From positions 1 to 64,000 of the forward strand of contig QVRM01005960.1 in the NCBI GenBank assembly GCA_003439945.1: a stretch of DNA of 64,000 nucleotides. The letters run 5' to 3'. Shown here in pieces: positions 22,701 to 33,528 of this stretch. Numbering within the stretch: position 1 is the first letter of the stretch; every line of letters starts with the position of its first letter. The notes under the pieces are model-generated. The model was given only the letters and a program-made list of their open reading frames with translations. It was not told the origin of the DNA and did no database searches. Both the position numbers and the translations under genes were made by a program. The stretch comes from Dermanyssus gallinae. Lineage: Eukaryota; Arthropoda; Arachnida; Mesostigmata; Dermanyssidae.

Positions 22701-22923
22701 TGTGTGCTATCAGGAAGGTTACCCAAATATTTTTCTGTTTGTATATAACAGTTTGTATCATAATTATTCAGAATAGCACTCCCATAATCGGCAGTTCGCC
22801 GACGATGATAACAATGATTGCTATTATTAGTATGTAGCAGTATATTTTTTTTATTAGACGTTGAATAGTAGAATTGTGTTGAATGAACAGCTTTCACTGT
22901 TATCATTCAGTTTCGTGTCCGTT

Positions 22924-22996
<73 letters not shown>
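22924..22996. repeat. (AAT)n followed by (ATT)n
   Basis: About 30 bp of AAT triplets switches directly to about 40 bp of ATT triplets, making a self-complementary tract able to fold into a hairpin. Confidence 0.95.
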
Positions 22997-22997
<1 letters not shown>

Positions 22998-23476
22998 CTG
23001 GCGTTTGGGGCAAGGATGCACTCAACTGACAAGGAGCTTGGGAGACCTGCGAGCACACAATCTCCTATGAATCATTAGAATTCAGATGTTTTGTCATCAT
23101 CCATAAGATAATTAAGCTTTAGATGTTATAGTAAATATTGATGGACATGCATATGAGAAAATAAACCCGTTCCCAAAAAAAACATTATTTTTATTATTAA
23201 TTTCGATGTGGTTGTCTTTATCGGTGCACTCTACTATGAGTAGCGATTCATCCGTATGTTGGCTACGATGATGTGTGATTCAGAGCGGATGCTAGTCAGG
23301 GCGCCTCACGTTTCCAGAGCTCGCGGAGAAATAGAGGAATGCCGAAAACCGCTCTATTTTTGTGCCTCCCACACAGACATAGAAGCGCATTGAGCATGCC
23401 GTAACGATGCCCGTCGTTCATAGCTATGACATGGCCCTTTGATCTTTGGGCTGAACGCACGGCAACAAATACCTTG

Positions 23477-23477
<1 letters not shown>

Positions 23478-23514
<37 letters not shown>
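23478..23514. repeat. (TA)n microsatellite
   Basis: 37 bp of TA in otherwise unremarkable intronic DNA (22997-24110), where I recognise no gene. Confidence 0.95.
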
Positions 23515-23516
<2 letters not shown>

Positions 23517-24113
23517 TAATCTACGAATGTGCAGAAAGATTACTTCGAAAGGGTCTGTGCTGTGACAGTATCAAATCCGCGACTTCTAGTACCGTCTTTG
23601 CTGTCCCTGACGATATTGTAATCTATATCCTCTCCTTCTCGTTGTATAAACATATAAATATATAACTTAGGCGGTAGACAAGGTTCCTCGTTTTCTCCGT
23701 CGAATGCTTGTGATGCTGCACACCTATGGGCCTGTGGAGATCCTGTAGATATTCTACAGCATCGGACTGGCTTATGGAGAAACATACATGGCTCAGGTTT
23801 TGTTCCTCGTCATTTATTCATCATTTCAAATCAATTATTCTCGTTTGATTTTCCGTTGTCGTTGATAAATCAAATTTGAAAGACGTCATCTCAGGCTTCA
23901 CACAGGGCCATGGCTATTCTATCGAAAGACTATTTGAGCAGCGACAGAGAAGAGCAAGATAGTGGGAATAACATAGAGAGTGCGTTTTAGGGGATTGTAT
24001 CTCGGTGTTGACTCTTTAGTAGAAATGTTTCCGAGAGCGACTGGTGGCTTTGAGTCTGAAAGTCTGTATTGCTGTGCGTTTGGACAACGTACGCGATTTT
24101 ATTCAACATCATT

Positions 24114-24207
24114 TCCTTCCATACACGATGTTTCTTCAAATTTGGAAAATGACCCCTAAGTATATATATATATACTTTCCAAATTTGAAGCAACATCGTG
24201 TATGGAA

Positions 24208-24210
<3 letters not shown>
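24114..24210. repeat. 35-bp inverted repeat beside (TA)n
   Basis: Arms 24114-24148 and 24176-24210 are inverted copies of each other (TCCTTCCATACACGATG and its complement at the outer ends) with a 27-base spacer containing (TA)n. The right arm abuts the 70-bp (TA)n at 24211. It is probably part of the terminal structure of the mariner-family insertion that follows. Confidence 0.9.

Positions 24211-24280
<70 letters not shown>
24211..24280. repeat. (TA)n microsatellite
   Basis: 70 bp of uninterrupted TA between an inverted repeat and a transposase remnant. Confidence 0.95.
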
Positions 24281-24282
<2 letters not shown>

Positions 24283-24324
24283 GTGTATTTTATATACGCT
24301 CATGCACGCATTGTGTACATACAA

Positions 24325-24571
24325 GTTAACGCTCTGGGACAAAACGATATGGCCCCCTAGCAGTCCAGACTTGAATCCCCTGGACTTCTATGTATGGGCC
24401 GTTGTTGAGCAAGAGACTAACAGGTCTCGACATGCAAATACAGAAGCGCTACGCAGAGCCATTGTCGAGTCTTTCAAGAATCTCAATCCGCTAACTTTGA
24501 AGAAGGCCTGCGGGCGCTTTCGCGCCAGAATTGAAAGTGTAATTGCTGCTGGTGGTGGCTACATTGAATAA
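24325..24571 (+). pseudogene. Tc1/mariner-family transposase, C-terminal fragment
   Basis: The frame contains Trp-Pro-Pro-Ser-Ser-Pro-Asp-Leu-Asn-Pro-Leu-Asp-Phe-Tyr-Val-Trp (about 24349-24396), the third catalytic site of Tc1/mariner transposases. The last catalytic residue is Asp, as in mariner-type DDD enzymes, whereas classical Tc1 has Glu. It then runs to a natural-looking C terminus, Gly-Gly-Tyr-Ile-Glu-stop at 24571. The N-terminal three quarters, including the first two catalytic Asp residues, are missing, replaced by (TA)n on the left. Confidence 0.85.
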
Positions 24572-24649
24572 AAATGTTCCTCAGGAGTGTACCTAACGGC
24601 ACGTAAAAAATTACCGAAATATCTGTTTTTCTTTAGACATAAATTACGA

Positions 24650-24694
24650 AACGGGCGATGACGTTTAGTCGGGATTTAACTGACGCACCCTGTA
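24650..24694 (+). mobile_element. Terminal inverted repeat and TA target site of the mariner element
   Basis: The complement of this end reads CAGGGTGCGTCAGTTAAATC, the typical CAGGGTG-type terminus of Tc1/mariner elements. The element ends at CCCTG (24692) and is followed by TA (24693-24694). A paralogous 43-bp sequence at 25928-25970 shares homology starting exactly at this TA, which independently marks the element border. Confidence 0.75.
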
Positions 24695-24735
24695 AAACAA
24701 AATGAAGAAAAGGCAGACGAAGAAGAATCCTCACG
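24693..24735 (+). repeat. 43-bp direct repeat, copy 1
   Basis: Forty of 43 positions match 25928-25970 without gaps. The shared tail is GACGAAGAAGAATCCTCACG. Copy 1 starts directly at the mariner target TA. Confidence 0.85.
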
Positions 24736-25139
24736 TATCTGTCTATTTATAGGGACTCTGATCGAAGTCTGCTTATAGAGACTCGAAATGATAATCATCT
24801 ACTACAAACAGGTAAAACGGCAACAAGAGGAGAAAGAGAGTACGAGTAGGAACTCATACTCATGTGGAAGTTGCAAGCAGGGTCGTTCCGGCCGGCCGGC
24901 CGGACGAACAAAACGCAGGAGCAGGGAAGGTACAACGGGGCGGGATGAAACAAATGTGGTTGACTGACGGGCTACCCGGCGGGGCGATATGATTTCGATA
25001 CTAGCGTTGTGTGTGAGCGTCCACGTAGGTCCACAAACTTATAGCAGACATCATTGTTGGTGATGATAGACATTCTGTATGACGACCATGCGGGCGGAGA
25101 GGGTAGGTAGCAACGTACGATTGTGGGTGGTTGAGTTCT

Positions 25140-25600
25140 ATTTTTTACCACCAATGCGTTTGCTACTACTGCAGCTGCTGCTGCCGCCGCCGCTTTTGTT
25201 ATTGCTATGGCTCGATTAGCTATGCTGTGTGAGTTCTACACTCGATTAGCTATGCTGTGTGAGTTCTAAACTACGTAGCCAATCAGCCCACCCACAGATC
25301 AGTAGAAGCAGCGGCAGACAAACAAACAGACAGACAAAGATCAGATGATGAAAAAGACAAAGTGGTGGTGGTGGCCGCGACCATCACTCCGACTATATCG
25401 TTGAGGGGACGGCGTCCGTTTTAGACGGACAAAAGAAGGAAAGAGAAACAACAAAAACAAATTTGTATGTTCGACACGGTGAACAGGTAGACATACGGCT
25501 TTCTGCATCCGGATTATCTATCGTCTAGCTCGCTGAAGCCCGTTCTCGAAGGTGAAGACTAGCACACTCCTGCAACAACAACAACAACAACAACAACAAT
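25140..25600. repeat. Triplet-rich block with a small tandem duplication
   Basis: CTGCTGCTGCCGCC repeats lie near 25170-25195. At about 25211-25268 a unit starting CTCGATTAGCTATGCTGTGT occurs twice in tandem. An AAC tract of about 28 bp follows at 25572-25600 and abuts a SINE 3' end. Confidence 0.75.
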
Positions 25601-25608
25601 TACTACTA

Positions 25609-25792
25609 AAAGTAAAGTTTTCAGGCTGACCCTCAGCCAAGATTTAACGTCCACGGGACTGTTTTTCTCATTGCTTCATAGACGGACCCCCATAAATACA
25701 ACTGTGCAACGGTGGGGCTCGAACCCTGCGCACCTATGCGTCTTCTCCGGTCGCGAGGCGCAGATGAATGCACCACGCCACCGAGCTCGACA
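25609..25792 (-). mobile_element. tRNA-derived SINE (family B) with a GTT-repeat tail
   Basis: On the minus strand the head GAGCTCGGTGGCGTGGTGCA is followed by GGTTCGAGCCCC (box B) about 45 bases later, then GGGTCCGTCTATGAAGCAAT and GACGTTAAATCTTGGCTGAG, ending near ACTTTACTTTTAG. A (GTT)n tract (25572-25600) follows as a plausible 3' tail. The tail half of the same family forms the palindrome at 36801-37047. Confidence 0.75.
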
Positions 25793-25927
25793 CTACTACT
25801 ACTATCCTATGTAGTACGGTAAATACTATAAAACCATGATGCTGTTACAGCTGTTATTGGCAGACCCTTTTTCAACAGCAACGGCATCTTTGACAGTAGC
25901 AGCTGCTTGCTGCGGCAGCAGCAGCTG

Positions 25928-25970
25928 TAAAACAAATTGAAGGAAAGGAAGACGAAGAAGAATCCTCACG
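25928..25970 (+). repeat. 43-bp direct repeat, copy 2 (paralogous empty site)
   Basis: It matches 24693-24735 at 40 of 43 positions. Upstream of the TA it has triplet repeat where copy 1 has a mariner end. It is followed by a run of eleven or twelve G. Confidence 0.85.
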
Positions 25971-26384
25971 GGGGGGGGGGTAGTACCGTCATCAACACGG
26001 TACCTTCCAACACGGCGTACAGAATCCTACAGCACAGCAGTACCGACAAGCAGAAGCGGGAGCAGCGGCGACGGCGCTATGAAGACCAGCGCCCCCGTCA
26101 TCATCGTCAACACCACGATCATCAACCGTCGCTGTGGTCGTTAGCGGCATACGCGGAACACGACGCTACGAACTCCTGCGAGCAGAACAATCTTCTGCAG
26201 GAGAAAGGACGGCAAGCGACGGTGAGGCCAATGACGAGGAGAAAGCAAATGAGAAGAAAATGGCTGCCACGGCAGCGGATTGTCCGGCGAAGTAGCCGAC
26301 ACTTCCGCTAAAGGAACAACAACGGGTTTAAAAAGGCCCCGGAGATCCGACAGGGGGCAGATGGGTAGCCCCTCGAGGAGGCAG

Positions 26385-26714
26385 GATCCGGCAGAGAAGC
26401 GGTTGCTCCTCATGGGAGATCCGGCAGAGAAGGGGTTGCTCCTCATTGGAGATGCGGCAGAGAAGCGGCTGCTCCTCATGGGAGATCCGGCAGAGAAGCG
26501 GCTGCTCCTCGTGGGAGATCCGGCAGAGAGGGGGTTGCTCCTCATGGGAGATCCGCCAGAGAATTGGTTGCTTCTGATGGGATATCCGGCAGAGAAGAAG
26601 TTGCTTCTGATGGGAGATCCGGCAAAGAGGGAGTTGCTCCTCATGTGAGATCCGACAGAGAAGGGGTTGCTCCTAATGGGAGATCCGGCAGGGGAGGAGT
26701 TGCCTACTGGGTAT
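26385..26714 (+). repeat. 33-bp minisatellite, ten units in perfect register
   Basis: Units start every 33 bp from 26385 to 26682 with no insertion or deletion. The unit begins GATCCGGCAGAGAAG and ends GCTCCTCATGGGA. A degenerate extra unit lies upstream at about 26344. The period is 11 codons. The + frame reads Gly-Asp-Pro-Ala-Glu-Lys-Arg-Leu-Leu-Leu-Met and is open from 26280 to a stop at 26646-26648 in unit 8. The minus frame reads Ser-Pro-Met-Arg-Ser-Asn-Arg-Phe-Ser-Ala-Gly and is open across the array. No flanking domain supports a protein. Confidence 0.9.
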
Positions 26715-26744
26715 CACTATTATTATTCCCTCCTCTTGAGTTTT

Positions 26745-28080
26745 GGCAGGCGACGACGACGACGAACGAACGAACGAGCAACGCACGAACGTCCGCTTAC
26801 CTATCTACCTACCGTGCCCAGCTGCAAAGGTCTACCACGTACGCAGCCAACTCTTCTAACGCCTCAACGTTCCCGCTGTTCGCTCCGTCGTCAACTAGCG
26901 CAGGCGCAGCAGCTGCTCCTGCTGCCACTGCTGTGGTTGCTGCGAGATCGCACGAACGTGCAGGGGGTGCGTGAGTGAGTGAAGGCGGTGAGACACAAAC
27001 GAGCGCAGCAACGACGCGTACATTCCGTGAGGGAGGAAAGACCGTGACGAAGTCAAAATTCTGAAAAGCAAGAGCAGCATCAGTAGCAGTCAACGGCGAA
27101 TACACTATGACCGACCGACGAGGTGGTCAGCGGATACGACGACGCCGATGATGGCTGGTGAGGTACCGGCTTCTGCTGCTGCTGCTGTTGCTATTGTTAC
27201 CGCTGCCTCGGATTGGACTGCTCTGTCTAAGCTCTCCTTTTGCACATCGTCAAGCATCTTTAGCTTCAGCGTTGTTCGCTCGTCCGAAGCGTTCGGATTT
27301 CAGCACAGGAGGTTGGTGTTGGTGGTGGTGGTGGGCTGCTAGTGGGGCGGGACGGAATAGATGGACGGGACGACGGACCCGGGTAGGGTATTTATCTCGT
27401 TCGTTCCGCTCCAGGTGAGAAATGGAGAACGGGCAAAGGAAGACAAAGAGAATCGAGGAGGGGCATGCGTCCGAATCAAGAACGACGAGAGACCGGAGGG
27501 ACGGGGGGGGGAGTGGGTTAGAATCCGGTAGACAGGTAGGTAGCCTGCAGCCGAACAGCGGGCAAGAAGAGGTGCAGGAAAAGCAGAAAACACATTAAGA
27601 AGTAGTCGTAGTAGTAGTCGTTGTTGTAGCAGTAGTCGTCGAGTAGCCCCAGAAGGCAAACGACCGCCAACACACACCACTCACTCCTGACGTGGCGACT
27701 ACACTGCACCACTTCTTCTGCTAGCAGTAGTACTCAGCGTGAGTAGTAACGGCAATAATAATAGTAGCAGCAACGGTAGTTGTAGGAGTAGAAGTGAAGT
27801 GAGAGTAGGAGAAGTGGTGGTGGTCGGTGGGTTGAGGTGATGCCCGTTTTCCGAGGACTTTTTGTATCGCTTCTTCTTTTTCCTCGTTCCTTGTTGTTCT
27901 CTTCTCATTCTCCTACTTCACTCCCTCCTCTCCCGCTCCCCTCCTGCTTTCTGCTTTCCTGCAGAGCCGCTTCAGAGTGTTTGTTTCCTCGAGCAGGAAG
28001 AGTCCGTCGCTCTCATCGCCGTAGTAGTCGTAACAGTAATGCCAGTGGCGGTAGTAACTGTAGTTCTTGGATTATCTCAC
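26745..28080. repeat. Triplet-rich, GC-richer island
   Basis: GAC/GAA (26751-26780), CTG/TGC (26911-26945, 27171-27195), GGT (27316-27334) and TAG/AGT (27600-27640, 27720-27800) triplets alternate. Several overlapping open frames exist on both strands with Leu/Ala/Ser-rich translations. I cannot support any as a gene. Confidence 0.6.
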
Positions 28081-28087
28081 TCTTTTA

Positions 28088-28735
<648 letters not shown>

Positions 28736-28792
28736 TATATATATATATATATTACACCACATATCTCTAACCCTACAATTGAATAATGCATG

Positions 28793-28824
<32 letters not shown>

Positions 28825-28835
28825 CTTTTTTTTAT

Positions 28836-28925
28836 GGGGCTGTCTTTTCTGGACGGCAAATTTATTTAAGTTCAATAACTCTTCATTGAGCTTGAAATTT
28901 CCATTATTACATAAACTCAATTATA
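28836..28925 (+). mobile_element. Repeat R1, diverged copy between (TA)n tracts
   Basis: CTGTCTTTTCTGGACGGCAA, then ATTTATTTAAG, CTCTTCATTGAGCTTGAAA and CATTATTACATAAA align with R1 at 8729. (TA)n lies on the left (28806-28824) and again at 28971-29004. Confidence 0.7.
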
Positions 28926-28968
28926 ACTTGTCAGTTAATTTTGCAGAAAAGGCTATCGCCCGTGTCTG

Positions 28969-29009
<41 letters not shown>

Positions 29010-29039
29010 TAACTTAACATCAAATTACGGAGGACTTAT

Positions 29040-29790
29040 CTGAAAGAGGAATTATGAGCACTGAGGATGTACCGCGTTCTGGATGGCGTTCAGCTTCGGA
29101 TGAGAAAACCGTGCTAAAAGTCCATACATTTGTGATAACTGACCGCAGATAAAAGCCGCAAATAATAACGGTGGTCACCACAAATAATGTCAGCAGTACA
29201 TCAAATCTTGCATCAACGTCAGTGTATGGAGAAAGTCACCCGGTACTAACAAGCAAAAACTAACACGCGTATCCGTTTAGAATTGGCTTATCCGAAGAGC
29301 AATTTGGAACAGTTAAAACAAAATCCGCAGGGCCTTTAGGCCGATTCCTAATCCGTTGACGATACTTGGGTCCACAACTTCACTCCAGAACGGGAAGGTC
29401 ACCCACCTTCACTCCACCAGGGAGTGAAGCGTATAAAAGGCATTCCAGCAAATATAAGAAGCACATCTCAACCGGAAAGATTTTGGTGGTCTTATCTAGG
29501 ATTCAAACAGTGGTACCGCCCACCCTCTCTTCCACTCATGGCCTAGTTGCAAAAACTAAGGTTGCAAGGTGTCGAACATCCCCCATATTCTCCAGGAATG
29601 GCGTCGGTGTAACTATTATCTGCTTGGAAACCTGAACAAATATATTTTGGAAAAAACATATTAGAGCGACAAGTGATGTGATATCCGCCGTGTTTGATAA
29701 GTCTGGGTCTAAGGCTGCTGAATATTTTGCTCGTGGATATATATATTGAGAATCGTTGGATCAGGCACGTTGTGCTTTGGGGGATTTTAT
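29040..29790 (+). pseudogene. Mariner transposase pseudogene, nearly whole length
   Basis: Read over several frames, the + strand shows a mariner transposase in order. First come Ser-Asp-Glu-Lys-Thr-Val and Val-His near 29095-29130 (DNA-binding domain). Next are a Glu-Gln-Asn-Leu-Glu-like stretch near 29295, Asp-Asp-Thr-Trp-Val-His-Asn-Phe (first catalytic Asp region, about 29355-29380) and Gly-Val-Glu-His-Pro-Pro-Tyr-Ser-Pro (about 29570-29595, before the third catalytic site). It ends near Glu-Asn-Arg-Trp-Ile-Arg (about 29748-29766) and a Gly-Asp-Phe-like end at 29780. Multiple stops and frameshifts separate these pieces, and the His-Asp-Asn block is deleted or unrecognisable. Confidence 0.75.
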
Positions 29791-29838
29791 AGAATAATAA
29801 ACAATACGTGGTCTTTGTCTGGAAATTAAAGAGTGGCC

Positions 29839-30436
29839 GGTCTGGGTTCGAAAAATAGTTCCAAAACCTTTGTGTTGAGTTTAGATATTTTATATCTACT
29901 GGGGGCCCGGATAATTTCCTCTAAGACTACGGTTAAGCACGGTGAGAAAATCGTTTTTGCCAAAGGAATAGGGGAATGGAAATGTTTTGTATGGAGTGAG
30001 ATGAACATGTTTCTAAGCTATGGTATTTTAGGTAGGCTGTCCGGCATAAGTTAACAAAATGCACGATATTGAGAGAACGTATTACTCAATTGAAAAGACA
30101 AGCATTTTGGCTTTAGCCAGAGCAGGAACTCTATACTTAATAATATAATTTTTCGAACTCCTCTTGATATCACAATAGTCACACTTGCTCTAGCTAAGGC
30201 CAGGTGTAATTCAGACAATGTAGAATTTTCTCCCGAATGCGCCGGTATGCTCCATTGGGTAAGGCGTTCTCTCACAATCGTAAATTGTAAATTAATGTCG
30301 GACAGCCTACCTAAAATCACAGCTTAGAAATGTTTTTATCTCACTCCCATACAAAACACTTTTTTTCTATTGGCAAAAAACAATCTCACCGGACTTTACC
30401 AAACCCCAAAGTTTTAGGCGCGAATACCCAGACACC
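29839..30436. mobile_element. Foldback element with ~200-bp or longer inverted arms
   Basis: The left arm begins GGTCTGGGTTCG (29839). The right end read backwards begins GGTGTCTGGGTATTCG (30436). Pairs seen in order include GTATGGAGTGAGAT/GTATGGGAGTGAGAT, TTTTAGGTAGGCTGTCCG on both arms, and GAGAGAACG on both arms (30075 and 30267). Farther in, GCTTTAGCCAGAGCA pairs with CCTTAGCTAGAGCA. Almost the whole ~600 bp is self-complementary with moderate divergence. There is no coding capacity, so this is a foldback/MITE-like element or an old inverted duplication. Confidence 0.8.
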
Positions 30437-30439
30437 ATT

Positions 30440-30441
<2 letters not shown>

Positions 30442-30470
<29 letters not shown>
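30442..30470. repeat. (TA)n between a foldback element and a SINE
   Basis: 29 bp of TA directly between the foldback end and the start of a SINE head. Confidence 0.9.
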
Positions 30471-30473
<3 letters not shown>

Positions 30474-30474
30474 A

Positions 30475-30953
30475 TTGGCGGCATCGTCTAAGGGACTAGT
30501 GCGCTACTCATGGTCACCACTCGCTACAGGGTTCACGGATTTGATAATCTATTATGCCGGCCTGCTGGGTTTCATGAACCCAGAGCATACTGCAAAGGGC
30601 GTCGTTGTGGCGGCCATGTCTTCTGTATCGCCTACCGACTATACTGAATGCGTGCCGCTCTCTCAGCTCTTCCCGGCGAGGATACTCGTTTTTTACCATT
30701 TTTACCACGTTTGTCGTACATTATTATTTCAATTATTTACATACCCAATCAGGGTGCATTTTAAATAAACAAATTAAGGCTAGTTAAATAAACCGCCTAC
30801 CTACCACCGAGAGTCACCGAGGGACATGCTGCCGCCACAAGGACTGTTGGGGAAACAACCATAGATATCTCACATGTTCGGCCATCGGTGTATTGAAGAT
30901 ATGCCGCACAGCGATTCAAGTAGTCCAAGTAGGGGACGGAAGATGGTCTGCGA
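30475..30953 (+). mobile_element. SINE family A, interrupted copy
   Basis: The head (30475-30545) has AAGGGACTAGTGCGCTA and a mutated box B (GGGTTCACGGAT). The 3' part (30822-30953) has GCCGCCACAAGGACTGTTGG, TCACATGTTCGG, GGTGTATTGAAGATATGCC and GGGGACGGAAGATGGTCTG. About 275 bp of unrelated sequence lies between, so this copy was split by an insertion or assembled from two fragments. Confidence 0.65.
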
Positions 30954-32138
30954 CGGAGCGTTCGTTTCAATTCGACCGGCCGGCTTCGACTGATCGTGCT
31001 TGAATGAGATCTATTTTCATAGGTTGTATTCGGTAGCCTGTGAATAGGCGACTTTTCGTTTCGCCATAGCAAAACAACGAACAACACAATTTCATATATT
31101 CGAAACGACAGGGAGGTCTTCTTGGAGGCAAGGACCATAAACCGGTGTCGACCAGCGACTGACTACATACGAGGGGACTCGGCGCGTGCGAAAGGAAGTA
31201 CTGTACGCTGCTGCTAATGTAAATGGTATTGCTTTGCGCAAATTCTGGGCTCTCATGCGGGTCGCTCTACCGATCGCTGGAACAACGGGCTTTCGTTTGA
31301 TTGTTTCTGCCACTTCTACGCAGTTTTGTACGTTTATTGTTTGCCGTTGCAACGTTGTTTCCGTCATTGTGGGCAGAGTGTGTAGCTTTGTGGCTTGTGG
31401 CTGCGATGTCTTTTGTTTTGTTTTGTTTGTTTTTTGTTTCGTTATTGGTGTGGTTTAGCGCATGATGAATCGTGCGTATATCAGGCTTGAAATGGCACAG
31501 TGTCAGATGTTTGCGAACTGTGCTGCGTTTCAGATTGACTGTAGAACGGTGGCAACTCGCCGTGAGGCAGTCAGGCAGCTGACTTAGAGCAGCTGCGGAT
31601 TGTGAATTTTACTGTTACGACTGACGCACCATTTCCATCATGTGCCGCTCCCTATGCAGACATTGGATACGTCGTGTACAGTTCCTGTTGCGAATGTCGT
31701 GCTGCTTTTGTTGGTGCCTTGCGGGAGTATATATATATATATATTTTTTTTGTTGATATACCATTTCTATATTCAGTTTATATGTATAGACGTCTGAGCA
31801 ATCGATGTCAATGCAATAGTGCGTTGACGGCTACTTGGTGTGCTAAAAGCATGCATCGATTTGCTAGCATGAGTCACGCTCGGCGTCTGTATGGATGGAC
31901 TCTATAATAAAGACTTAGGCTTCCATACACGAGCTGACGTGTATGACACTTGATAGAGTCCGCACAGAATGGTTGCACCACTCGCATGCGTGCGATATAC
32001 GCGATTATGATGTCAAAAGGTGAATATATTTGGATAGACGCCACGCATTGCTGTTTTGCTGCAAGGTCGGCTATACATCTGCTCGTCCAAAAATGGCTCC
32101 TTGTAGTTTTCGGGTGCACCTTTGGTCTTCCAGATGAA

Positions 32139-32187
<49 letters not shown>

Positions 32188-33180
32188 AGCTCGTGAAACT
32201 GAAATGAAAATTCTTCTAGTGGGGTCGTAACGGAGACCTTATGCTATAGCTTTATGTTATCTAAGGCAAACATTGAAGGTGTGTTACATTAGTTGCCCGG
32301 AATGAATTAGGTACACACATGCACACACATACATTGAGCTACAAAGGCGAGAGAGGGTGTGCCAAGCACAGTTTTTATACAGTCGATCACTCGTAGCCGG
32401 AATATATATAGTCAATGGGAGTCCTGTACATATCGATAACACGCCTGCGTGTAGTAAAGAACCACCACCACTTATTGAAAGGGCACGCTTGATTCGCAGT
32501 GCCGTTTCATCGACTCAATAATTGGTCCATCTATTCACTAATTAGACGTATCATAACGACGCAACAAAAAAGTGAAAACAGACAGTCTGGAGGAGTATAT
32601 CTTAGCTGGTAAGCCTCCCTGTCTGTAAGAGCGCAGTAATTTGCTTGTGAGATTGATTTACTCATCACTGGCTTCTATCTGTGTTTCGCTGCGTGTGGGT
32701 GCCGTCAACACCGGTGAATGTGGTAAGTGTGTGAACTGTTCACAGTGGGGCAGAAAAGCGCGAGCTTTCTAAGAGGCGAGAGTTAGTTGAGGAACGCGGT
32801 TTAAACGACAATATCGCGATGTGGTGCGTATGCAGTTGTGTGCTAAGTAAAGGCTCTCCGAAGGCTTAGCGTATAAGAAATACCCCATATGCCTTTCCAA
32901 AGCCTTTGCCTAGATTGCTAATTTGCGAAACTTCGATTGCTGTCGGGAGTACGCAAGGTACAATAGCTCACTTTAGTCCCATACAGATGCGTATTTAAGC
33001 ATCTTCGGGGGAGCATCTTTCTTTTTGTTCGTCCAGCGTACTAAGACTAGCAAGTTCATTTTAACGTTCTTATACTAATATAATAAATATCAAACATAGA
33101 CACTGGCCATGTTGATGATGACACTGCTAATGGCCATGCTGGTTCAGACAATAAGGGCGTTATTGACCCCGTGTTTGTAT
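30954..33180. other. Intronic sequence with two (TA)n tracts
   Basis: (TA)n at 31727-31743 and 32141-32183 (43 bp). The rest is unique, without a recognisable gene or repeat family. Confidence 0.5.
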
Positions 33181-33186
33181 ATGATT

Positions 33187-33212
33187 GCCCCTTCACAATA
33201 TTGTGAAGGGGC
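33187..33212. repeat. 26-bp perfect palindrome
   Basis: GCCCCTTCACAAT followed immediately by its exact complement. Part of one arm (ACAATATTGTGAAG) is repeated at 33221-33234. Confidence 0.95.
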
Positions 33213-33484
33213 CCATTACAACAATATTGTGAAGAGGCGGCGAAGGGGGGGGGTAAAATATCAACCAAGATGTAAGGATAGGTGCCCCCTATACGTGGCT
33301 GCGCTAGCTGTTTCTATCTAGAAGAGGTAGTCTTATGGTTGGCGTAACCTGTCGTCGACGTCGCTGCGACGGTTTTCGGTGAAATCATTTGCTTGCCAGT
33401 GCTCTGTAGAGCGCCTCAACGACAATGTAATGTTATATTACTTCGTCGTTGTTTTGTCTAGCGCGTGTGCCCCAGCGACGAAGT

Positions 33485-33528
33485 CCGGAGAGATCGAGCA
33501 CACGAATTCGTGTTCTCGATCTCTCCGG
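33485..33528. repeat. 44-bp near-perfect palindrome
   Basis: The left half starts CCGGAGAGATCGAG and the centre is ACACGAATTCGTGT. Only one base pair of the 22 is mismatched, and there is no spacer. Confidence 0.95.

Noticed and set aside
26385..26714. CRISPR array
   Set aside because: The 33-bp units are contiguous with no spacers, in a eukaryotic intron.
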